NCBI RefSeq assembly: GCF_000715075.1
Contig: NC_134096.1
Coordinates: 41,117,804 to 41,181,803 of the forward strand
Direction of reading: 5' to 3'
DNA length: 64,000 bases
From: Nicotiana tabacum
Taxonomy: Eukaryota; Streptophyta; Magnoliopsida; Solanales; Solanaceae
Shown one piece after another: positions 8,967-19,833 of this stretch. The notes beneath the pieces were generated by a model. It had not been told where the DNA came from. It saw only the letters and a program-made list of their open reading frames with translations, and made no database searches. The translations under genes and the position numbers were made by a program. Position 1 is the first letter of the stretch. The number at the start of each line of letters is the position of its first letter.

Positions 8967-10505
8967 TCACTCCTCGTTTGTGTATTGGGGCTCTTCCAAA
9001 CTTATCACCACTCTATCCCCTTTCTCTTCGACCATTCCAAGGTAATGTTTCAGCCTTTGCCCATTTACCGTGAACTTGTTTGTCCCATCTTCGGATTTAA
9101 TCACTACAGCTCCACTTGAGAGCACTTGAACCACTCTGAAGGGTCCTGACCATCGGGACTTCAACTTACCCGGAAACAATCTCAATCTCGAGTTGTATAA
9201 CACACTAAATCTCCGGGCTTGAAGTTCCGATTTAAGATGTGCTTATCATGGATCATTTTCATCTTTCTAGAATTCTCAAATGCATGGAACCTGAATTCCT
9301 CGAGCTCATGTAACTCAGTGACTCTGCTGGTGCCTGCGGTCACTATATCTAGATTCAAATACCGCAGTGCCCAAAGTGCTTTATGTTTGAGCTCTACCGG
9401 AAGGTGGCATGCCTTTCCAAACACCAACTTGTACGGTGACATACCAATTGGAGTTTTGAATGTTGTGTGGTACGCCCATAATGCATCATCCAGCTTTTAC
9501 AGTCAATCAGTCCTTGTTGCATTCACTGTCTTTGTCAGGACACTTTTAATTTCTTTATTGGACACTTCAACTTGCCCGCTCGTCTGTGGGTGGTACGGTG
9601 TGGCTACTTTGCGGCGAACTCCATACTTTTCCAACAGACGTGTGAACGCTCTATTGCAAAAATGGGTTCCACCATCACTGACTATAGCTCTCGGGGTGCC
9701 AAAACGTGTAAAGATGTTTTTCTTTAGGAAACTTGTTACCCCTTTTACATAATTGGTTCGGAGAGCCACCGCTTCGACCCATTTGGAGACATAGTCAACT
9801 GCTACCAATATATATTTGTTACCATACGAGCTGGCGAATGGCCCCATAAATTCGATCCCCCACATGTAAAAAACCTCCACCTCTTGAATTGTGGTCATCG
9901 GCATCTCGTGGCGGCGAGATATGTTGCCTGTCCTTTGGCATTCATCGTAACTTTTGACCCAAGCATGGACATCCTTGAACAGGGTAGGCCAATACAATCC
10001 TGATTCCAACACTTTTGCTGCTGTTCGGATTCCTCCAAAGTGTCCACCATATGGTGAACCATGGCAAGCCTGCAAAACAGACGGTTGATCTTCCTCGGGG
10101 ATACACCTCCGGATCATGTTATCTACACATATTTTAAACAAATAGAGGTTTGTCCCAATAATAGGCTCGACAATCGCGGAAGAACTTTTTCTTTTGAATT
10201 GAGGAGAGTTCATAAGGTACGATACCGCTTCCTAAATTGTTAGCAATATCAGCATACCATGGCATCTCATCTATTGTCACAGCAAGTAATTGTTCATTCG
10301 GGAATGTTTCTATTATGTCTTCAACTTTCATTCTCTTTTTTCAGTTCCTTCCAATCTTGAGAGGTGGTCTGCCACTTGATTTTCCGTCCCCTTTCTGTCA
10401 CGGATTTCTAGATCGAATTCTTATAGCAACAGAACCCAGCGAATCAAGCGTGGTTTTGACTCTTTCTTTGCAATCAAGTACCTAGTTGCTGCATGGTCAA
10501 TTACA
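8967..10505 (-). pseudogene. E2 Athila pol: RNase H end and integrase
   Basis: The minus strand encodes the end of RNase H ([18 protein letters not shown], then GTENQVADHLSRLE near 10380-10500) and an Athila integrase. The zinc-binding region has [12 protein letters not shown] with DECQR, one finger cysteine lost. The catalytic core shows GIEFMGPF, where the first aspartate is now glutamate, then [11 protein letters not shown] and the final glutamate in [11 protein letters not shown]. The C-terminal part has the lineage hallmarks [28 protein letters not shown] and [10 protein letters not shown] stop lies near 9500 and a frame change near 9182. The upstream end is cut at about 10505, where E3 LTR sequence begins. 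Confidence 0.88.
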
Positions 10506-11774
10506 TAACCATTTTCGCGGTTAAATCTCATTTTTATCAAAACCTAGGCTTTTCAACTAAATCCACAAATTCCACACATTATATGCTAAGAATCTACCCA
10601 AAATACATGTATTAAACTAATCTCATATATAAATTACTTACCTCAAAGTTCTAGGTGAAAACCCCTCTTGAAAGAGCTCCAAAATCGCCTAATGGATGTA
10701 AGTTCCGACATAAAAAGACTTCACTGCTTCCGCCGATTCCGCTTCTGCGAACCTTGGATCGCACCTGCAATGCCGCTTCTGCGGACAAAGGTCTACTTCT
10801 GCAGAAGACACCCAGCCCATCTTTGAGCGCACCTACAGAAATGGCACCACACCTGCGAGCCCGCTTCTGCGGCTAGCCTCTCGCATCTGCCGCCCAGGCC
10901 TGGATCGCCCCTTCTCGTACATGCAGCCCAGTCATCGCAGAAGTGAGGATGCTTGTGCAGAAATTCCTCTGCTTCTACGGGCCACAGACCCCTCGCTCAA
11001 TGCCTCTTCTGTGGTTGGAAGCTCGCACCTGCGGCCAAAACCTCGCAGGTGCGGGCACAACAGAACTGGTGCACCAGCAGTCCCCCAAGCCCAAATTCGA
11101 GTCCGATTTAGAATATGATCCACACCCAGGGCTACCGGTACCCCATCAAACAACACACACACACATCCAACAACATAATACAGACCCTCTTGCATGCTCG
11201 AAATACCAGAATAACAACTAGAAGCACGCATTCAATTTCAAAACTCATGAATCGAATTATAAAACTCAAAAACTCCTAGAAACATTTTCGCGCGTCCGAT
11301 TCCTATCAAATCAACTCATAATTACGCAAAATTTTGTGTGCAAGTCTTAAATAACCATACGGAACTATTTCGGGGTACGGATTCTCAAACGAACTTCGAT
11401 AACACCAAAACCTACTCCAAACCAAATTCAATGAACTTGAAAAACCTTCAATGTGCCAACTTTCACTATTATGTGCTGACACATTCCCGGGTCATCCAAA
11501 ACTAGATCCGAACATACGCCCAAGTCAAAAATCATCATATGGATCTATTGGGACCGTCAAATCCCAGCTCCGAGGTTGTTTACTACAAATTGTGAGCCAA
11601 GTCAAACTTAACCCTTTTAGGCATTAAGGAACTAAGTGTTCCGATTTTAATCCGAACCCTTCCAAACCCAAACTAACCATCCCCGCAAGTCATAAAATAG
11701 TAAAAACACATACGGGGAGTCTTATTTGGGGGAACATGGTTCTAGAAATAAAAACGACCGGCCGGGTCATTACT
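10506..11774 (-). mobile_element. E3 3' LTR, truncated at its 3' end
   Basis: On the minus strand this LTR starts near 11774 with GTAATGACCCGGCCGGTCG, where other copies have TGTAACGACCC, so the terminal dinucleotide is mutated. It runs to about 10506, where it breaks into Athila RNase H. The missing remainder is represented in the other E3 LTR (16798-18325), so the full LTR was about 2.8 kb. Sequences AGAATCTACCCAAAATACAT and GAGCTCCAAAATCGCCTAA are shared with 21557-21700 of the second LTR. It contains a CTTCTGCGG word cluster. No target duplication survives on this side. Confidence 0.85.
10724..11058. repeat. Cluster of CTTCTGCGG/CACCTGCGA words in the E3 LTR
   Basis: Repeated words CGCTTCTGCGG, GCACCTGCGA and GCAGAAG in both orientations span about 330 bases. 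A homologous but shorter version occurs in the other E3 LTR at 21771-21913. Confidence 0.85.
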
Positions 11775-11789
11775 TTCTCAATCTCTTAA

Positions 11790-13140
11790 ACAAACGTTCG
11801 TGCTCGAACGGGCCTAGAATCGTATCTAGAGTGCCGAATAAGTGTGGATATCTACTTTGCATGTCCTCCTCGGACTCTTAAGTTGCCTCCTCGACTGGTT
11901 GACCCCTCCACTAAACTTTTGCCACTGAAATCTTCTTGGACCTCAACTGGCAAACCTGCCTATCAACAATGGCAACTGGCTCCTCCTTATAACCGAGGAT
12001 CTCATCTAACTGAACCGGAGTGTAGTCTAACACATGTGACCTGTCGGCATGATAAATCCGGAGCATAGACACGTAGAAGTCTGGATGACCTCCCGATAGA
12101 CTGGGAGGCAAAGCAAGCTCATAAGCAACCTCCCCAACTCGTCTCAACACCTCAAATTGACCTATAAACCTTGCGCTCAACTTGCCCTTCTTCCCGAACC
12201 TCACGATTCTGTTCGTCGGCGAGACTTTCAAGAGAATTTTCTCGCCCACCATAAATGATAAGTCACGCGCCTTCTGATCCGCGTAACTCTTCTGTCTGAA
12301 CTGTGCTGTGCGAAGTCGCTCGTGAATGAACTTTACCTTTTCCAAGGCATCCTTCACTAAATCAGTACCATTTAACTTAGCCTTGCCGGGCTCAAACCAG
12401 CCAATGGGCGAACAACATCGCCAACCATATAAAGCCTCAAATGGAGCTATCTCGATGCTCGACTGATAAATGTTGGTGTAAGCAAACTCAACCAAAGGCA
12501 ATAATTGATCCCACTTCTCTTCGAAGTCAATCACACATGCTCTGAGCATATCCTCCAAGATTTGAACCGACTGCCCTTCGGTCTGCGGATGAAAGGTTGT
12601 GCTGAGCTCTACTCGAGTCCCCAACTCACTCTACACTGCCCTCCAGAAATGAAGTAAACTGAGGGCCTCTATCTGATATAATGGAAACAAGCATACCGTG
12701 TAACCGAAAAATCTCCTGAATGTAAATCTGGGCTAATCTCTCTGAAGAATATGTGGTCACAACTGAATGAAGTGTGCCGACTTGGTCAACGACAATGACC
12801 CAAACTGCATCAAACTTCCTCAAGGTCCGCGGCAACCCAACTACGAAGTCAATAGTAATGCGTTCCCATTCCCACTCACGTATAACCATCTGCTAGAGTA
12901 GGCCACCTGTCCTCTAATGCTCATACTTAACCTGCTGGCAATTTAGGCACCTCACTACATACTCGACTATGTCCTTTTTTATCTGCCGCCACTAAAAGTG
13001 CTTCCTGAGGCCGTGATACATCTTCGTAGCACCTAGATGAATAGAATACTGAGAACTAAGTGCCTCCTCTAAATTCTTCTCCCTTAATCCATAGACATTA
13101 GGGGCACATAGACTGCCCTGGAGTCACAGAACACCATCTT
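11790..13140 (-). pseudogene. E3 integrase with C-terminal chromodomain
   Basis: Minus-strand order is zinc finger (RCLNCQQVKYEH near 12930), catalytic core (ITIDFVVGLPRTL, then SIISDRGPQFTS, then [11 protein letters not shown]), the linker RFGKKGKLSARFIGQFEVL, ELALPPSLSGGHPDFYVSML and a chromodomain. The chromodomain shows VAKV, a stop where glutamine is expected, then WRGQPVEEAT and a second stop where tryptophan is expected. The chromodomain places E3 among plant chromoviruses (Tekay/Del-like); in that group it directs integration to marked chromatin. The D-D-E residues appear retained, but the frame is broken near 12625 and in the zinc finger. The sequence ends in the LTR-adjacent purine-rich region at about 11775-11790. 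Confidence 0.88.
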
Positions 13141-14768
13141 TACTGATAATAACCTCCTTGGCACCACCCTCTAGTACCGTCTCTCTGAGAACCAATAAGT
13201 GCAGATAGTCGTACTGGCAAGCCTCGATCTACTCGAATAGTGAAGACTTGGCGACGACACATGCAAGAACTCGGCTAGGCTCTGAAATATCCAACCTTAG
13301 AAGTCTGTTAGCCAAGGACTGAATGTCCAAAGCTAGTGGCCTCTCCTTTACTAAAATGAATGTCAAACTACCCATACTCTCTACCTTTCTGCTCAAGGCA
13401 TCCGCAACTACATTTGCGTTACCCGGATGATAAAGGATGGTAATATCATAATCTTTATGTAACTTAAGCCACTTATGCTGCCTCAAATTGAGATCCCTCT
13501 GCTTGAACAAATGCTACAAGCTACGATGATCGGTGTAAACATCATAGGACACCCCATAAAGATAATGCCTCCAGATCCTAAGAGCATGAACTATCGTAGC
13601 CAACTCCAAATAATGTACGAGGTAATTCTTCCTGTGGGGCTTCAACTGACGTGAAGCATATATGCCCCTCCTGCATTAATACGAAACCCAGGATAATGCG
13701 TGAAGCATCACAATGCATAGTATACATACCTGAACCGGAAGACAACACTAACTTCGGTGTTGAAGTTAAGGCGGTCTTGAGCTTTTGAAAGCTGGCCACG
13801 CAATCATCAGACCATTGGAACGGAGCACCCTTCTTGGTCAATCTAGTCAAAGGTGTTGTAATAGTTGAGAAGCCCTCCACAAACCAATGATAATAACCTG
13901 CTAACCCCAAGAAGCTCTTGATATCGGTCGTTGTGGTAGGACGAGGCCAACTCTGAATTGCCTCGATCTTCTTGGGATCTACCTTAATACCTTTGGCTGA
14001 TATAACATGCACCAAGAATGCCACATAATCTAACCAAAACTCACACTTAGAGAACTTAGCATATAGCTTCTGTTCTTCCAAGGTCTGAAGCACCACTCTC
14101 AAATGTTGCTTATGCTCATCTATCCTACGCAAGTATATCAGAATGTCATCAATGAAGACAATCACAAATGAATCAATATATGGCATGAACACCCAATACA
14201 TCAAATCCATAAATGCCACCGGGGCGTTAGTCAAACCGAAGGACATCACTAGAAACTCATAGTGGTCATATATAGTCTGGTAAGCCATCTTTGGAATATC
14301 CGATTCACGAATCTTCAACTGATGGACCCCGATCTCAAGTGGATCTTAGAGAACACCCTGGTACCCTGCAACTGGTCAGACAAACCATTAATACGTGAAA
14401 ACGGGTACTTGCTCTTAATGGTAACTTTGTTCCACTGGTGCTAGTCAATGCACATCTGCATAGCCCCAAGGCGACACACTCAGTTTGACAAACCCCTTTG
14501 CTAGCAACTCCTCAAGTTGTTCTTTCAACTCTTTCAACCCTTTCGAAGCCATGCACCATGGTGGGATAGAGATAGGCTGGGTACCTAGATCCAAATCAAT
14601 ACAAAAATCGATATCACAATCTGGTGGCATGCCTGGAAGATCAGAAGGAATTACATCGGAGAACTCCCAGACCATGATCACTAAATCAATCGCCGGTGTC
14701 TCTATAGTAGTATCCGAACATAAGCCATAGGCCAAACAACCCTTCTCGACCATGTGTCGAGCCTTCAA
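13141..14768 (-). pseudogene. E3 reverse transcriptase-RNase H
   Basis: The minus strand encodes RT from VWEFSDVIPSDLPGMPP (14445-14768) through [35 protein letters not shown] and the intact catalytic block [38 protein letters not shown] and the start of RNase H with MHCDASR follow. RNase H ends in [18 protein letters not shown] (13229-13510). Part of RT is missing near 14450: the segment following SVSPWG up to KVTIK is reduced to a few residues with a stop. Two further frame breaks occur near 13510-13680. The aspartate pair is present, but the enzyme as encoded would be incomplete. Confidence 0.88.
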
Positions 14769-15420
14769 AAAGAGAAAACTCGACTAGATGCACTGATAGA
14801 CAAACCCTTCCACTCCAATCTTTGAAGCTCTAGCATCGCCAAGGTAACAACCTTGGCATGGCAATCAAGGATGGCATGATATGAGGACAACCAATACATG
14901 CCCAATATGACCTCAAATTCGGCCATATCAAGCAACATGAGATCTGCTCTAGTATCATAACTACAGAAAGTCACGATACATGACCGATTGACCCGATCCA
15001 TAACAACAGAATCACCTACTGGAATGGACACATAAACAGGAGTACCCAAGGAATCGTGAGGAACACCCATTAAATGAGCAAACAAAGATAAAACATATGA
15101 ATATGTAGACCCTGGATCAACTAGTACCGAAGAATCCCTACCGTAGACATAAATAATACCTGTGATCATGACAAATGAGGCTATTGCATCTGGTTTGGCT
15201 GGAATGGCATAGAACTTGGCTGGAGCGCCACCTGGTTGGCCTCCACCTCTAAGATGGCCCCTACCCACCTGCCCTCCACCTCTAGGCAGCCGGGCGGCTG
15301 GTGTGGTAGCTGGTGCTTTAATTATAGGCCGCTGACCTTGCTGCACTGCCTTGCCCTGAAGCTTGGGACATAACCTCCTCACATGAGCAAGATCCCCGCA
15401 CTTGAAACAACCCCTCGGTA
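14769..15420 (-). pseudogene. E3 zinc knuckle and aspartic protease
   Basis: On the minus strand an intact CCHC knuckle, CFKCGDLAHVRRLC, lies at about 15360-15405. A Gly/Pro/Arg-rich linker (LPRGGGQVGRGHLRGGG) follows, then the protease. The active site SVLVDPGSTYSYV retains its aspartate. The flap-region landmark IPVGDSVVMDRV and the C-terminal ILGMYWLSSYHAILDC are present, the latter with tyrosine where the usual GMDWL has aspartate. One long ORF, 15382-14765, covers most of it. It passes into RT after an interruption near 14768. Confidence 0.87.
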
Positions 15421-16620
15421 TGGTGGACTACTGGAGGAACCCTGAATAGCTGGGGGACAGTAGGAGCTCTCTGGAATGGCACCAAAATAAGGCCGCACTA
15501 GAACACCCTGAGGAGGCGGTGGTGCTGGATATGTGGGCTTGATAGACTGACCCCTCACAAACTAAGCTCTGCCTCTATTCGGGGCACTACTAAACCCTCC
15601 AGAATATCGAAACTACTTATCCCTCGTCGCCTGCTCTCGGCTCCGCTGATGAACACCGTCGATCCTTTTTGTTACCTCCACAACTAGCTCATACGAAGTC
15701 CCCATCTCAAATTCTCGGGCCAAAGTGGCATGAATACCAGAGCGCAAACCAGCAACAAGCCTCTGCACTCTCTCTGCATTGGTAGGAAGTATCATAAGAG
15801 CATGGCGAGAAAACACAAAAAATCTTGCCTCATAGTCAGTCACCGACATCTGGCCCTGCTGAAGCTGTTCGAATTGAAATCGCAACTCTTCCCTCTGAGA
15901 GGGTGGAATATATCTGTCCAGGAAGAGGCGTGTGAACTGGTCCTAAGTCATGGGAGGAGAACCTGCTGGTTTGCTGAGAAGATAAGACTGCCACTATCTA
16001 TGGGCCTTGCTCTCCAGCTGAAAGGTGGTAAAGTCCACCCCGTGGGATTCCAATATCCTCATGTTGTGCAGTATGTCCTTGCACCGATCAACAAAGTCCC
16101 GAGGGTCCTCATGTCACTCACCTCCAAACACAGGAGGATGTAGCTTGGTCCATTTGTACAATAGCTTTTGCGGCTCGCTGGCCGCAACTAGTCCAGGCTC
16201 AAGTATAGCTACTGCAACTGGCTGAGCTCCGCCCACGGGTAGTGCGCTTGGGGTCTGATATACGTCAGTTATATGCCCTAGAGCCTGAGCGGTAGGGGTC
16301 TGTGCTCCCCCTCCCACCTGAGATGTGGCTGGGTGCACTGGAAATAAACCAGCCTGAGTCATAGAATCCATGAACCGCAGCATACGACCCATGACCTCCT
16401 GGAATCCCAGTGCAGACATGAAATTCACTGGGGCTAGCTCTGATGCGTGCACCTCGCCCTACTCCTCAATAACGGGATCCTCTACTGGATCCACTAGTGG
16501 CACAACTGGGGAAACTTTGGGACGTCGTCGTCCTCTACCACGAGTTGGAGTCGTCCCTCAGCCTCTAGATATAGGGGGAGCAGCTCCTCCATGATCGGGT
16601 ACCTCTATCGCATGTGTTCT
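15421..16620 (-). pseudogene. E3 gag
   Basis: Minus-strand Gag in two readable blocks. The upstream block (16452-16114) has MGRMLRFMDSMTQAGLF and ends KLLYKWTKLHPPVFGGE. The downstream block (15885-15613) has FEQLQQGQMSVTDYEARF and RVQRLVAGLRSGIHATLARE, the capsid-like core of Ty3/Gypsy Gag. The intervening 230 bases and the Pro/Gly-rich tail toward the zinc knuckle need frame changes to read. The start codon probably lay near 16620, about 165 bases from the primer site, but no convincing single start remains. Confidence 0.82.
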
Positions 16621-16782
16621 CACAATCTGTGACAATAAGAGAAAGATACTTAGCACAACATCAACTTCACGATAGGAGATGAAGAAAGAGTAGTTTCCTT
16701 ACACCCTATAGCCTCTCAAAGATTAGTACGGACGTCTCTGCACCAATCCACAAGACTCTATTAGGCCTGCTTATAACCTAGT

Positions 16783-16794
16783 GTTCTGATACCA
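16783..16794 (-). other. E3 primer binding site (initiator Met tRNA type)
   Basis: On the minus strand the word TGGTATCAGAAC lies 3 bases after the LTR end (...TGACA). TGGTATCAGAGC is the usual complement of plant initiator methionine tRNA 3' ends, so this is a primer site with one change. It fixes E3 orientation and the inner LTR edge at 16798. Confidence 0.88.
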
Positions 16795-16797
16795 TAT

Positions 16798-18349
16798 TGT
16801 CACGACCTAATTTCACCTATAGGCTGGGATGGCACCCAATGTCACCGCTAGGAAAGCCAACGGTGAACTAGCCATGTATTTATTCTTTTTAACGATTTCA
16901 AAATAGTTGATTTTTATTTATTAAGTAAGTAAGAGGTGAAAAATTTAATAAAATAAAGTGTAAGAAAATATGAGAACAAGTGTAGTGAAATAACTACTCA
17001 AAAGCCATCAAATGTGTAATAGCATAATTCCAAGTCCTGGTGTCACAAGTGTATGAGCTACTAGTATAATATACAAAAAACCACTAAACTATTGTCTGAA
17101 ATAGAGTAGACCGAAAGTAATGCAAAAGAGAGAATTCAGGTGCTGCCAAACAGACTCAGAAGAGCAGTTCACCACTAGGCCTTGAGGTATCAGGGGTGCA
17201 CGCCAGTATGACTTCCAGATGCACCTGCCTCAGATACTGCACGATTAGTGCAGAAGTGTTGCGTGAGTACATAAACAACATGTACCTAGTAAGTATCCAG
17301 TTTAACCTCGAAGAAGTAGTGACAAAGGGTTGACATCAACACTTATTATGGGCTAGCAATAAAATACAGAAATGCTAAATAGACATAGAGTATGTGAATA
17401 ATAATATTAACACAATAACAACAATGATTAAATAATACTTTAACAAATAGTAAATTCCTAGAGTCTTCTATTAGCATATACTAATTCCAAATAAATTCCG
17501 AACAAATAAATAAATTATAATCTCTCACTTCATGTAAAAGAATATCAAGTGTGTTCAGGCTTCAAGCATTAAAACGTATGATTTATGCCGAGGTCGATCC
17601 ATAATAATGTGTACACTGCCGAGGGTCGAGAGGCACGAACCATTGATGCATCTATTATACTGCTGAGGCGTTCGGCCTGCTCCACAAGTAGAGAGGGTAC
17701 ATTATGAACATCTGATTTAAAAGCTATTATAAAGCTAATACACAAAGAAACACAATTTCTGTTAACGGTCAAGTATCCCGCCAAAACTCATGTAAGTGAA
17801 ATTCAGTCTCTACAAATCCTTTACCAAGCTTCAATATAATTTAGGCACTTTAATGAACAAGTAAGGTGCAAACATTACAAGTATTTCATGATTTGGGTCC
17901 TAAACTACTCGGACTTAAGCATAATTAGTAGCTATGCACGGACTCTCATCACCTCGTGCATACGTAGCCCCCGCAATTAGAATCAAATAGCAATTTAAAT
18001 CACCTATGGGGTAAATTCTCTCTTACAAGGTTAGGCAAGAGACTTACCTCATCTCAAAGCTCACTTTCCGGCCACAAATTCACTCTAAGGACGCAACTTG
18101 GTTTCGAACAATCTGAAGCTTGCCAAATGTTATATAAACTAATCAATATACGCTCAAAAGTTAATAATTTAGTTATTAGAGTAATTACCCAACCCAAATA
18201 AAAAGATTCTTAAAAATTCACCCCGGGCCCAGGTGTTCGGATTCCGGAAATTTTTGAAGATAATTGTTACCTATAACCTCACGAACTCAAATAAACTCAC
18301 AATTCCATAACCATTTTAGTGGGTAAATCACATTTTTATTAAAACTTAG
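16798..18349 (-). mobile_element. E3 5' LTR, inner part
   Basis: This starts TGTCACGACC on the plus strand, that is ...GGTCGTGACA on the minus strand, immediately next to the primer site. It continues to the insertion point of the nested element at 18349/18350. The last 25-60 bases match the truncated end of the other LTR (10506-10560). It contains a GATGAGGTAAGTCTCTTGCC splice-donor-like word (minus strand, near 18050). The target duplication CTTAG of the nested element lies at 18345-18349. Small ORFs inside are not convincing genes. Confidence 0.87.
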
Positions 18350-19821
18350 TGTAACAACCCGATCGGTCGTTTTGAGAATTTAAGTCTCGTTCGATGGGAT
18401 AAGATCTTGAGCAGCTTCGTATTATACGTATTGACTTGCGTGCGTGGTCGAGTTCAGTTACCGGATGATTCGGAGTTGGATATTCGTGTAAAAGGCATTG
18501 TTATCGATTGATTGAGCTTGGTTTGAGGTAAGTATCTTGCCTAACCTTGTGTGGGGGAACTACCCCTTAGGATATGAGTCTTCTATGCTAATTGTATCTT
18601 GAGAAGTCCGTGTACGCAAGGTGACGAGTACGTGCTAGGACTTATTTGTTGAAAGTTAGACTTTTAGGGCTCTTACGTCTTTGTATTCACTGAGTATAAA
18701 GTTTTTTTGTATTGATTAAATTTTATTAATTACTAGTATCACTTATACCTGCTTTAATTGGAATTAATTGGTTCATTTATGGGTGAGTTTCATGATTAGT
18801 ATTTTGCTTATGTGTTTACCCCTGTTGGGAGATTCTATGAGTGGTAGCCCGTGTCTATAATTGTTTCTATTCATTATTGCGAGTTACGAGGCTAGAAGTG
18901 AATTCCTGTTGTCCATTATGGTTGGTTTTGTTGTGATTTATGAGTAATTTGGTTAAGATTTGTAATATTGATGCTCTATCGGGGTGAGAGTTCAGTAAGT
19001 GTTATGATTTTATTGGCAGAATTGAGTTAGTGGAAGGCTTCAATTGGTATGATATGTATTCGATTTGTGATTCATAGTTGAGGGTGAGACCCTCGGTATT
19101 CCATGTGATTTGATATGTTTGAGGTGGGACGTGTGCCGTGGTTGAAGTTATATCAGGATGAGATCCTTGTGATTTGTTCATATACTTAAATTTTCCTTTT
19201 AAATTGGTTTGTAGGATGGTACTGATAGAGAGTTGTGCCTGTTGGGCTTGTTTGATATTTCTCTTATGTGTTTCTCCTTACATGTTCAGTTATTTTCGTT
19301 CTGTGCTTCCTAAGTTTTAGCTTGCGAGGTTTATGCTCGGAGGCGTTAGTTGTGACTTGTGATCCGGGCATATATTTATGAGGTCTTCATGTTTCTTGCA
19401 TCCTTGTCAGGGTTATGGAAGTTTGAAATAGGGTTCTAACGGATATGAGGCTAATTGTAAGTGTTGGATTTCATTACGGGCATCTATTGTGATCAGAACT
19501 GTTATTATGGGCCTATGGGTGATGTGTCATATTGTGTGGTTGTACTCTATGGGTGTAGGCATAAGTGGTTGCATCTAGTTGAGACTGATACCGGGTGTGG
19601 ATTTAGAATCGGGTCTTTTAAAGACGAGCGGATGGTGGAAATGTTGACACTAAGGCTTATTGATGTTGGTAGAAGGGGTAAACTACAGTTGAGATGGTGT
19701 CATTAGGCATATATGGATTGGGGTGACGTGGGGTCACTCGCGGGTGTATGTGGATGTGTGCATTCAGTGATTTGACATCTTCGAGGCAATTCTTATCACG
19801 TTCGAGGATGAACGTTTGTTT

Positions 19822-19833
19822 AAAAGGGGAGGA
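19822..19833 (+). other. Polypurine tract of the nested element
   Basis: AAAAGGGGAGGA stands directly before TGTAACGATCC, the start of the 3' LTR. It is preceded by GAGGATGAACGTTTG, a phrase found before 3' LTRs of several elements here. The tract is the usual primer for plus-strand DNA synthesis. Confidence 0.85.

Noticed and set aside
10932..11231. 99-codon minus-strand and 92-codon plus-strand ORFs in the E3 LTR
   Set aside because: They overlap the CTTCTGCGG word cluster and lack any motif. Open frames arise from the repeated GC-rich words.
16783..16794. tRNA-like words (TGGTATCAGA) as tRNA genes
   Set aside because: They are isolated 12-14 base primer sites next to LTR ends. No cloverleaf or A/B boxes are present.
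19461..19706. 81-codon plus-strand ORF in the nested element as a host gene exon
   Set aside because: It has no recognisable domain and lies in the remnant before the polypurine tract, most likely decayed element sequence.
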